From Ectocarpus siliculosus (Eukaryota; Sar; Phaeophyceae; Ectocarpales; Ectocarpaceae), in the NCBI GenBank assembly GCA_000310025.1, contig FN649745.1, forward strand, positions 1,408,828-1,472,827: a stretch of DNA of 64,000 bases, given 5' to 3'. Shown here one piece after another: positions 9,901-19,859 of this stretch. How positions within the stretch are numbered: the stretch's first letter is position 1; every line of letters begins with the position of its first letter. The notes beneath the pieces are model-generated. The model was not told where the DNA came from. It made no database searches and saw only the letters and a list, made by a program, of their open reading frames with translations. Both the position numbers and the translations under genes were made by a program.

Positions 9901-12505
9901 GAAGACGGCGACGTCGGGGCCCCGCTTGGGGAAGCTGAGAGGGTTTGGGGCTGTGCCAGTGCCAGTGCCAGTGCCGGAGGACGAGGAGGGGGAGGAGGAT
10001 GATGAGCTTCATGACATGGAGCATCATAACGAATACCTGCGAGAAAAACCGGTGTGTGTTTCTACGCGTGCGTTGGTGGAATGGCTTGTTGTCGAAAAGG
10101 GAAGGTGTGTCTGTGACTGGTGACAGTTGTGCCCTATACTGCGCGTCCCGTGTGCGGTATCACATCTGCTGGTAAGATACTGCGGTGATGAACGATCACC
10201 TGGTGGAGTTGTTAACCCTCCTTTGTAGTGCACAGTTAGTTACAGGTTGTGGGTCCAGAAAAAATCGCGTTCGCTCATTGGGAGAAACCGTACAGTCCCG
10301 AGGGCCGAAGGCTGACTTGGCTTCAGTATGGAAAGTGTGCCCAAATGCACTGGGAACAATATCTATACTGAAGCCAAGTCTGCAATTTTTTCCATTACTA
10401 GGCTATGTACAGTTTTACCATCGAGGGCACTAGCGGCTTGGGAGATTGTGCAGCAAGTCAGAGGCCCAGGAGAGGCGCACAGGCATCACACAGCAGTATA
10501 TTATACAGTGTACCATCTCCCACAAGCATGCTTGACCAAGGTTTCCCACGCACGTTTCACGCAGCGGAACATACATGTAGTGAAGACCACGGTGCTGTAA
10601 ACAGGCATTTGAGTGCCGTGTCCCCAAATTGTCCCCATTTGGGCTTCCAGTACTAGTAGGGTTAACCCTTCGTGTTGCTGCTGTACGACTTAGGTATTTG
10701 ATTCTCACGCTGCTGTCATGTCGAATCGAGCTTGCATGTCGGCGAATCTCATCGTTGTGCCATATCACTTTTTCGCTGCAGCTCCAGCAGTATCACAACT
10801 ACTCCTTTCATCTTCTAGTCCCCTCGCGTACGTACGTAACCACCTCCTTCCGCGAGCTACCTGTCGCTACCCCGAGGGTCCCTTTCGGCCCAGTGAGTGG
10901 TATGCTTGAGCACCCGCAGACAGAGAGAGAAGCGCGGCCACAGCCGCAGCCTCGTTGTACGCCGCCAGCATTACCTACCGGAGTGGGAAAACTGAGCTAA
11001 CAATCCACCACACAGATAACAGGAATCTGCTCGTACACGGACTCAACAAGACCGCTGTTGGGGCGTCTGCGTGCCGTTCCGACTGCTGCCCAAAATACGC
11101 TAGTACTACTGTACTCAACATTATGAGTAGTTCGAGTTCTTCGGCTCCGTTTTACCACAAGATTGCAGTTGTAGAAAGCCTCCACCCCCGTCATCTCAAC
11201 CCCCCCCCTCCCCCCCCCCGCTGTTGGCGTCCTCTCTTGCCGCTTGCTGACAATGGAACAAACGCCTCGGGCCTTCCCTGAAAACTCGCGGGGCCACGCG
11301 GACTCGGAAATAGGCCGAACAGTGGGACTGCGAGACGATCGTGAGCACGTACTCGAACCTCGACAACCACCCGTCGGTGCTCGGGACCGGCCGCAAAGCG
11401 AAGCCTGGCCGCGCCCGGCGGTCCCCCGTTGCGGAGGGGGTCGGGGGCGGAGACGCATCCACAGTGCAGCAGGTTGCGCTGTCGGCGAAGACGGGCCTTC
11501 CTCTGGGCGTGCTCCCGGAGAGGACGTACAACGACACGTGAGCCAAAGGACATGTGTGCGTGTTGTGAATGTGTTTCATTTTTGTTTTGTTGGCGTCGAC
11601 CGCGCTAACCGGCTGACGAATGAAAAGGCGTCAGTCTCAGCGCGGCGATATGTATGTGGCTTTGCGGCTTTAGTTTGTCCTGGGTCTTTGCGAACATGGA
11701 CCCAAACAAATCATTTGATGAAACTTCCGGCTATGACCCTCTTCCGACGACGCTGATGTTGCTTTTCGCGCCGGTCCCCCTTGTCCCCGCATCCCGCCAC
11801 CGCCACCTCCGTTTCAGGGGCATGGTGTCGTTGATCGCGGGTAAGAACAAGGGAGAGAAGCGAGATACCGAGGAAACAGCGGAGGAGAAGAGGCGAAGAA
11901 AAGCACAGATCAAGCTGAACAAGAGGGTGCGTACTGATCGGGTCAATAGCGGAAAATACAACCCTCCTCGCCTTCTAACTCCTTTTTACCAGGGCCGTAC
12001 TCACACAAGGGTCCAGCTTGCCCGAAGTCGGTACCTTTGTGGTTTGTAAGTATTTTTATTTTATTTTTTATTTTGTTTTTTATACCGTGTTGCGATACCT
12101 TCGTTGGTGTTGACGCAAGGTTGTATCATAGCGCTCCCATTGATTGTACCGAAACATCAACGAAAAACCATGCGTACATGTCGAGGAATATGGCAGAAAT
12201 GTTCGACGGCAACAGCAGCCGCAACAGCAGCAGCAACAAGATCAATAACTTGCGAAGCCCCGTATGTGAGGCTTGCTGATCGTCAGCTACACCTCAGCTT
12301 TTGCAATCTGTTAGACGAACGTCCTTCCCCAACCTGCCAAGCTCTCACACCCCCACCCTCCCTCCTGGCGCCTCTGCCAATTCAGGACAAACGTGTCCAA
12401 AAGAAGAACGTGAAGACGGCTTTCACCAGCGAGGCCAAGGTGATCTCCCACGCGCTGGCCAATCCGGAGGCCCCGCAGAATCGAAGCGTCTTCAGTTACT
12501 CTTGA
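4951..12505 (+). CDS. LTV1: LTV1, 40S ribosome biogenesis factor (10 exons)
   Basis: LTV1 escorts pre-40S particles and is released after CK1 phosphorylation. Exons: 4951-5103, 5564-5690, 6358-6519, 6948-7075, 7810-8133, 9080-9150, 9613-10051, 11314-11537, 11818-11926, 12386-12505. All junctions are GT-AG, phases match, and the total is 1857 nt (618 residues). Family landmarks in order: GRKKKFIDKKESTTFHVVHR near the N-terminus; YDYDQHLKSMG; an acidic DDESNMLDDDFVVQA segment; TLAAYDSDEWGEL; WDCETIVSTYSNLDNHPSVL; ALSAKTGLPLGVLPERTY; and a basic GKNKGEKRDTEETAEEKRRR C-terminal helix. It is longer than typical LTV1 because exon 7 carries an Ala/Gly/Pro-rich insert with a Val-Pro run. The start is the first in-frame ATG. 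An acceptor at 4977 could instead join an unseen upstream exon. Introns contain CTG tracts, a palindrome (8379) and a hairpin (10314). Confidence 0.93.
5492..5522. repeat. CTG repeat in LTV1 intron 1
   Basis: About ten CTG triplets lie some 40 bp upstream of the exon 2 acceptor and may act as part of its pyrimidine-containing tract. The poly-Leu and poly-Gln ORFs here are not genes. Confidence 0.9.
6899..6935. repeat. CTG repeat next to the LTV1 exon 4 acceptor
   Basis: About eleven CTG triplets end roughly 12 bp before the acceptor at 6947, where a polypyrimidine tract would normally sit. A related run lies at 7168-7191. Confidence 0.9.
8379..8411. repeat. 33-bp near-perfect palindrome in LTV1 intron 5
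   Basis: AGCCGAAATCAAACCT is followed by a single T and then its exact reverse complement. All 16 arm positions pair. Confidence 0.9.
10314..10380. repeat. Inverted repeat, 16-bp perfect arms, LTV1 intron 7
   Basis: GACTTGGCTTCAGTAT (10314-10329) pairs exactly with ATACTGAAGCCAAGTC (10365-10380) across a 35-nt loop. Inside the loop GTGC and GCAC can pair again. The size resembles a small RNA precursor hairpin or a remnant of a foldback element, but nothing else supports either. Confidence 0.8.
11592..11648 (-). repeat. Short dispersed element copy, LTV1 intron 8
   Basis: Read on the minus strand it matches the 391-470 copy, including the CTGAGACTGACGcCTTTTCA segment and GTCAGCCGGTTAGCGCGGTC. 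It starts 55 bp after the exon 8 donor. Confidence 0.75.
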
Positions 12506-14346
12506 ACGAACGAACGAACGAACGAACGAACCCTGACCTTGTTTCTGGCCAGGCCGGAAGACCTGCCTCGCCCGCGTCGATGCTGTGCCCGCTACGGCTG
12601 TGTGCATACATACCTACCGAGAAACAGTGTTGGGGGGGGGTAGTATAGATTTGTTCTTTGTCCTTGTCCGTTCTCGAGGACCGTGTGGCACACACAACAG
12701 GGGCTGGCCTTTCTTTTGTACTTAGTTGCGACATGGATAGGCAGGGGGAGGGGGATTGTACAGGTAAGATGGAAGACCAAGGACCCGAAAAAAGAAGGCC
12801 TGCGTTGTCTGTAATTCTTGTCGTTCGTACAGATTTAGACTATGCCGCACGAAGCACATTCGATACTCGTCGTTATGAACGGTGGAGTAAAAGGATGTTT
12901 GGGGATGCGGTCTTTTTTTTGCCGGACAGCAGACGTCCGCTTGTTTGGTTGCCAGGCTTTCCCCCCTCGCAAGCGCTTGGGCTGTTTCGGGGTTGTAGGG
13001 CAAAAAGGACTGTTGCACTTCCGGTCATCAACATTTTTGACCTTGACGTGAGGTATATTTCTGCGGAAGATAGACATGTACTTGGAAGTGTAAGTAAGGC
13101 GACAAGGCCTGGAGCTTACAGTAGGGTTTTTCGACGGCGGAGACATTTCCAAGTCCTCGAAACTTTTTTTTTTTTTATGGTTATTACAGCGGCGACGTGA
13201 AAAGCCAAACAGGCTCTCGCTATCCACGCTTCTCATCGTAACTACTTGACTGCTGCCGCAAGCCAGTTTTCGGCGAATTCGCGGTGTCAGATACCGGCGA
13301 AAGGGAGCATCAACTCAGAGAGAGAGCCTCCACCGTCGGTGATGATGATGTCAGTGTCCACGAAATAAACGTCCGTACTGCAGTGAGTTGTGAGGGCCCA
13401 ACCCCAGGACAGCAACAAACACGACGATACCAGCTGTCAAAGCTGTTTGGTACCACGAAGGTTGCATTCCTCTGCCTGTCATATGGTGCTAGTAGTGTGT
13501 CGCCGTTGGTGACAGCAGTGGCTGTCGTGGATTCCAGTGTTTCCAGATATGTACTCCCCAAACCCAAAAACAATTAATTGAATCAAACACCCCTATATAT
13601 TTATATATGTACTCCCCAAACCCCAAAAAAAATCAATTAAATCAAACACCCCATATAATTCCCCAGCAAGGGGTGCCTGTATTTGGACCTAGCGCGCCCA
13701 GTGTGGGGCTAATCGGAAGAGAGCAACTACAAACTGAAATGATATATATATGGGGGTGTTTGATTTAATTAATTGTTTTTGGGTTCGGGGAGTTCATATA
13801 TTTTGTCGTTGACCCAGCAGTAGAGGTCAGGGGATGTATTGTAAAAATGCAAGTTACCTATACGGATGTTTTTGTACTTAACAATTATTGTGAAGAAAAC
13901 GTGTGTTGCTGTCTCTTCGTTCCGTGTCATGTTCCGTGGATCACGTAGTAACTTGTACAGCAAGTAAGTGAGATCTGGTTGTCTGTGCACAATATTTCTC
14001 TCCTCTTCGTCGTCTCGCGGACGTACTGCTGTAGAGTCTCTTCGGCACTCGTGGATGTCGGCTTGTCCCCTGGTCCCTCCATTACACCAGGTTTTCGGGG
14101 TCAACTACGGGCCACAGCTACGGGCCCAACATGTCGAACGAAAGAAGACCGAAAGAGATCGGAATATCTTTTTTGCAGCCAGCGCGTTCTCATTTTTTTT
14201 TTTTGCGTTGGTGACGTCCAAATCTTGCCAAATTGAGAAAACTCTTTCCTCCCCTCTTCCCTGACCCCCCCCACGGCACTCACAAACTCTCAGCACAACG
14301 AGCAGACTGGGATAAGCATCGGAAAGAGAAAGCAAACAAGACAAAC
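12506..14346. other. Intergenic region between LTV1 and the 196-residue protein gene
   Basis: It opens with seven GAAC tetramers right after the LTV1 stop (12505-12533) and contains an AT-rich inverted-repeat structure at 13551-13795. I see no phased exon chain on either strand. The 180-codon frame at 12658-13200 resembles no family and differs in base composition from the real exons. Confidence 0.55.
13551..13795. repeat. AT-rich foldback structure with a duplicated left arm
   Basis: A ~55-bp unit beginning GTACTCCCCAAACCC, with CAATTAATTGAATCAAACAC inside, occurs twice in tandem at 13551-13608 and 13609-13663. Its reverse complement follows at 13742-13795 (GGGGGTGTTTGATTTAATTA then ATTGTTTTTGGG). 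The 78-bp spacer between the arms is unrelated. The design looks like a small foldback or MITE-like element. Target-site duplications were not evident by eye. Confidence 0.75.
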
Positions 14347-17069
14347 ATGAACTTCATCAAAAAGGTGTGTGCGATGATGGATCAGGACGAGGTGCAAGCA
14401 GTAGCGGTTGACAATTGCGGTCGAAGTGGCGAACAGACGAACCCATGAAACCTTGTTGTAGCGCGGTCCCCCGACGCTCTCTATTGCCCTCGCTCCCAAG
14501 GGCTCTTGGCTTTCGTGCAAGTTCTGGGCGCCATCTTCCTTGCCATGGGGGCTACGTTATTTTGCTACAAGTAGTCGCTCATGTTCTCCGATCAATATGC
14601 TCCCCCGTGCCTGCTGTTGTTGGTTTCGTTCGCGAGTTGAAGTTGGCGATCGGAGTTCAGATATATGTACAAGTATGCTTCCGAATGACATCGGGCTGGC
14701 TGTGGCCATATTTCGAATAATAAAAAAAAACAAAAAACACTGGGGAGAACTGGGCCGGCTTTATTAGTTTATTAGTTTTGCTGCTGCACATACTGTATGA
14801 TATCTCATTTCTCATGTCAAGTTCGTTGTGGAGACCAAAACAGCACAAGCAGTACAAAGTGGCTTGCGAGTCGGAATCCAACTCCCGCACACTGAGGTTC
14901 GCTCCTCCGCGTTTTCTGCCAGTAGCTGTGCCATATCAACATTGAGGGTTTCATTTCCAAGTGGACGCATAGCGGTAAAAAAATTGTGGCACCTTCCGCC
15001 TGCCGTCTACATACACGTGAGTTTGGAGGTCGTTTCGTTCTCTCCTCACATATGCAAGGGTGGGTTTCGTCGCGTCAGAAGATTACATAAAAGTAGTCTA
15101 CATTACTGTGGTTGTTGGCGGCTCCGCATCATCAATCTTGACTCTTCTCGTGGTTGCATGTTTTGTTGTCGTCGCATGCTGTTGGTCTCGTCATTTCTTG
15201 GACCCCTGTGCTCCCGGATGGAATTATGTACTGACTGCTGTAAATATCCTTCTGTAAAATTATTCTTTTTGATCAACACATGAACGCACAACGACCACCA
15301 TTTTTTTAAGCTCACGACAATGCTCACGACGATGTAAACATACGCGATTGGTTCTTTCGTACAAGTGTACATTCGTCGTTGTAGCTATACGGTGACGGCA
15401 TGGTTTAAGTATACATGGACACACATCTATCCAGTACTGACAGCTGTAGCCCCGGTGACATGGACACACATCTATCCAGTACTGACAGCTGTAGCCCCGG
15501 TGTGTGTGTCTGTACATCACATTCCCTCCGTAGAACAATCTGAATAGGTGGTCCTTCACTGCTGCTGTTATGATGTCATGCATTTTATCGAAGATGAACG
15601 GACACGTGGTGGCTTCTCTGTGGACATTCGTATCGTGTGCATTTGTGATTTCTTGTATGCAACGTTTTGGTTACGGCAAGAGGGACTGAAGCCACATGCG
15701 CCCCCCCATCATGTCGAAGTGGATCACATACATAGACGTTCGCCCCTTGTGATACTTAGTTCAACATCGTACTCGTGTAAACATGTCACCATCGTTGCTC
15801 AAACAGACTCTTCCCTTCGGCATGGTTCTCTGCCTGAGAACCGAGGACCAACCCGAGATCACACAACAGAGCTACCAGCACGGACGGTGCAGGTCCGTCG
15901 TTATTTTTATGCTTCCGCAAAGTTCCGTCTGGATATTTTCATAGTACTTCTTGTATGCCATGCTGCAAGTTCCTCACCACTGCTGCTGTTGTCTCGAAAA
16001 CTCACAGGTTACCGGAGCCGGGGGCGACGCAGAGGCCGCCCCCACCCCCGCCCCAGCCCCAACCGACGCCCCCACCCCGTCCCCGGCCCCCGCCGAAACC
16101 CCCGAACAAACACCTGCCCCCGCTGCCGGCATCGGCATGCTCGCCGGCGTCATCCAGAGCGTTGTGGGCGGGGGCAGCAGCTCTTCGTCCAGCGGCACCG
16201 CCGCGGGGGGGGAGGCGCCGCCGGCGCCGCCGGCGGAGGCTGAAACCCCTGGAATAATCGGCAACCTGACTTCCACGATCACCAACGCCGCACACAGCGT
16301 GACTGACGCGGCCACCGGGATCGTTGGCGGCGGCAAGAAGGGCGGCGCGGATGCTGCGGCGGTCGAAGTGCCGGCGGTGCCGGCGGTAGAGACACCAGAG
16401 GAGGGGAAGGAAGGTAAAGTTGAAGAAATGAGGCGACGACGTCTCTCGGTGTTTCCCCACCACCGGCGGGACCTGTTACTATTTGGGGACAGGTGTTTCC
16501 CCACAAGACGTGTTGCTTTGTAGGTTGCTTGCGTTCAGAGAAAGGATTGGATCCCCCCCGGGTGCAGTGATGGCCGCATCGGACTTCCTTCATACCCGAT
16601 TACGTCACGACAGCAGAAATACGTGGACAAACCCCGCCTCCCGTGTTGTTGCCGACTTTTTTCCCACGCTCTCTCGATTTCCTGCGGTTGCGTTCGTTCC
16701 CGATCACGACGACTTGCGGGGCCACACACCGCACTCCCAAGTCGACAAGTCATCATGACTGCTTTGTGGGGAAAAGAGAGCATATCTACTGCTGCATGTC
16801 GAAACGTCGAAACTATGAGCAGAGAACGGGCGTAGTTTGATAGATGAGACTCACCCTCCCCCGGCTGTTCCGTTATCCTTCGCGCCCGCACCTGCGCCAC
16901 AGGGGGTGGGATCGGCGGCTTTCTCTCCAACGTGACGCACACCGTGACGGATGGCGTCAAGGGAGCGATGGGCGCCGTCAGGGACGAGATCCAGGCGGAC
17001 ATCAAGCCCTCTCTCAAGGACGATCCTGCCCCAGCCGATGCCGCCGCTGATGCGGCGCCCGCGAAGTAG
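14347..17069 (+). CDS. Unrecognised 196-residue Pro/Ala/Gly-rich protein (3 exons)
   Basis: Exons: 14347-14364 (six codons, MNFIKK), 16008-16413 and 16903-17069. The splice sites are GT-AG, phases agree (0, then 1), and the sum is 591 nt ending in TAG. After MNFIKKVTGAGGD comes a Pro/Ala/Thr-rich linker (about residues 14-43). Three related Gly-hydrophobic segments follow: GIGMLAGVIQSVVGGG, GIIGNLTSTITNAAHSVTDA, and GIGGFLSNVTHTVTDGVKGA near the C-terminus. The last two share the pattern G-I-x-G-x-L-[ST]-x-[VI]-T, a spacer, then [SV]-[VT]-[TD]. They would form amphipathic helices with no charged core. No signal peptide is evident. I do not recognise the family, and the tiny first exon is the least certain part. 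An alternative start is the in-frame ATG at 15951. The long ORF at 15548-16243 is a shadow in another frame. Confidence 0.6.
15413..15502. repeat. Perfect tandem duplication, 2 x 45 bp
   Basis: The unit starts ACATGGACACACATCTATCC and ends TAGCCCCGGTG. Both copies appear identical, which implies a recent duplication. It lies in intron 1 of the 196-residue protein gene. Confidence 0.9.
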
Positions 17070-19859
17070 AGATGTCACCCGCTCGCCCATTTTCATTGCG
17101 TAAGGTCTAATGTTTTATCTTGTACAACAAGGCGGAGGATAGACGGCTGGTGATACATGACGACTGTTTCGCGTGGATGGATCGATTCGGATAGAATGTT
17201 GTCGTACGTCCAGCTATGGGTCTATTTGGTTGAGCAACAGCAGTATCAAAGGACTACAACTACAGTAGTATCAAGGGATTCGAAAGCACATTCCCCTTTT
17301 TCCGGGCTTATGTAGTGATGGCCTCGAGGCGGAACTCGGACGAAGTTTCATGGTAATCCCTTTGCTAATCCCTTGGTGCTATTGCGGAAGAGCTCAGAAT
17401 ATTTACCGTGAGACCGAATGGCGACGGTAGAAGGCCCTATTTTCGTTGTTTCCTTGTACAGGTATATTCTCAGATAGACACAGGGCCACCGTCTGCCTAG
17501 GTTCGTGAAGAAGGTAAAACAACATTGGGCCCCACCGGTAGAATTACCGTCTGGCGTAGTACACTCCGAGGAAGTCCGATACTCAGCTATTGGGGCTTGC
17601 TGTACATATTGTCTTCATCGGGCGTGTGGATGATGGTTTCTTCCACGTATTGGTGCGGTTGTGTTCACCGTTGAGTTATACCATAGTTTTACCAGCTCGC
17701 TCTTCTCCCACGTTGTTGTCGATACGGGTTGGGGTTTTCACATGTGGGGGTGGTTCGTGTCCCCCGTAATCATTTTCGGTGGCTCGGCGCCTGGTTGTAA
17801 TTTTCCAAGTAGAATCGTGTTTACCGTTTGTATGCGAAGAGGTTTCAAGAGTTTGGCAAATGAGTTTGGCGAATGAATCGTACTGTTAACTGTGCAGTGA
17901 AATTTGCGACGGCGGGTGTGCCATGACGGGGGGTATTTCGAGGCGGAAGTAGATTCTTAGAGGCGGGAAATTCATTGTATGCATACATGTTAATATGTAC
18001 GTAAATCAGTGGTATCTTTTTATTCCTCGTGGCTGCGAGCTCGCACTTGTTGGTGTCGCACGACCACCCCAAAACCCAAACCCCGACGGTCACTCCTTCT
18101 GCCCAGACCAGAGTTTCTTGCTGGAACTGCGTGTCGTTCGACAAACTCTGTATACGATGTTGGACGGTATGTTTCTTTTCAGAAAGTAGAGTTAGTTACA
18201 TTACATTACCTCACAGAAAGACCACCCGTTCGAGATAGTACCAAAGTCGAAGGGGATGCGTTTTTCTGGCGCTGCGCTGCTGTGTCTGTCTGTCATCTCT
18301 GATCCCGCCATTCTTTCCGGACGGCTCGTCCCGAAGCTCACTCTACATTGCCTGCTCCCTCCAAACAAAGACCGGTCAAAAAGTAGAGTTAAGGGTGGTC
18401 TTTTACAGTACACCGTTGTTTTCGCTATGTCATCATTCTGAAAGCAAGCTTGGTCACACGATCAGTTTGCCGCTCCGCTGCGCGACAATTCTCAAAACAA
18501 CGTACACACAATGGTACAAACCCATACACCGTTGGCACAACAGGTGATGACTCAAGCCTAGATCATCTTGAAATACGTTTCACAGTAGATATACATCTGT
18601 TCAACAGCCGGGGCGTAAACCCGTACCCAAGCCGCCGGTACTGATTGTAGTCTACAGAGTAGCGACGATTGACGTTCGTTTTGCTGTCGCAACAATCCGC
18701 CTCCACCTCCCTCCGCTTCCAAAGAAATGGGTTGCTTCTCTGGCTGCCTTTGTCATTTCCACGTCAGGCACGTAGCGATGTCTCTCCGGGGAGCAAACGG
18801 CTTGTATGCCTACTGTTGTAGATTCGCGCCACAGCTCCAATTGTCACGTACGTCATTACTTCCGCATTGACGGCCTTTTTTCTTGATGGTGAAACGTCGT
18901 CGTCAACTAGGGTCTCCGTTCTCACCATTCATATTATTATTAGGCATGATGCCACACGATGAGAAGATTCTCTTTCTCAGCAGTGTTTGGCCACGCGCGA
19001 GGACCATAGATGTGGTTGTGACCATACTTGTAGATGGTTTCCAAACATGTCACAGGATCTGGCCCTATCCGCGTCGGGTGTGCACCAGTATGTACGGGCG
19101 TGACTGAGAAGGTGTAGCAGGCAGAGCAGGTAAACTGGCAAGCAGAATAAACGAAACGAAACGAAACGAAACGGGAACGGTTTACCAGCAGCAGCCGTTA
19201 CAGCATTACATTAGACTACAGTAGCTTTTTTTCCTGCTGTGGTCTACAATAGACAACACCCCAAAAATCCTCCTACGCGCAGAGTGGAGCGCTCCAGGGC
19301 CTCAAGGAGGCCACTGCTATACAGGACAGGTCGAGGGTATCTTGCGTTCTGAAAGGTGTGTGTGTCTGTGTGTGTGGAGGACAACGGACCAGAGCCCCCG
19401 GGGGTACCGTAGTACACCCGACCGGTGACCAGTGGAAAAATCTGGGAATTTGTGGGTATTGTACTCAAAATTTTAGTACACCGTGACCACCAGCCAGGTT
19501 TGTCCCGCCGCCTTCCACAGCCGTTGCAATCACTCCGTTCCTCTACACGGGCACACCACGCAGTTCGCCTCTCTCAGTACTAGAGCTAGGGATAGAACAA
19601 GGCGGAGGAGGTCGAAGGACTGTGAAGGGTATACATCATAGCGAGGCGCCCTCAGATACCCGCTGAAAAGGCAGCGGTCGGCAGATCTCTCGCGCTTTTT
19701 TTTGGCATCACGGCTGTGGGACCCCGTTCGTCCGTTTGACAAGACAAAAGATCGTCAGCCGAACAAAACCAAAAACGTGCGGGGGTGGCAAACAACGCTC
19801 CCTCCTTTGTGAGAGGAGGAGACGCATTTCACCAGCAAACCAACCTCTCCTTGTACGCG
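17070..19859. other. Intergenic region, no gene seen
   Basis: Only short, compositionally unremarkable ORFs occur on either strand. There is a CGAAA pentamer run at 19150-19174. The sequence probably contains the 3' end of the upstream gene and the promoter of the beta-helix gene, but I cannot point to defined signals. Confidence 0.5.

Noticed and set aside
10187-10312. C/D-box snoRNA in LTV1 intron 7 (GTGATGA and a later CTGA)
   Set aside because: The boxes are about 120 nt apart, no terminal stem or D' box is evident, and these short motifs are common.
11244-11756. 170-codon plus-strand ORF over LTV1 exon 8
   Set aside because: It is in a different frame from the conserved WDCETI and LPLGVLPERTY segments and has no similarity of its own.
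15548-16243. 231-codon ORF overlapping exon 2 of the 196-residue protein gene
   Set aside because: In the overlap it reads as an Arg/Pro-rich shadow. The competing frame gives a balanced sequence with proper splice sites and phases.
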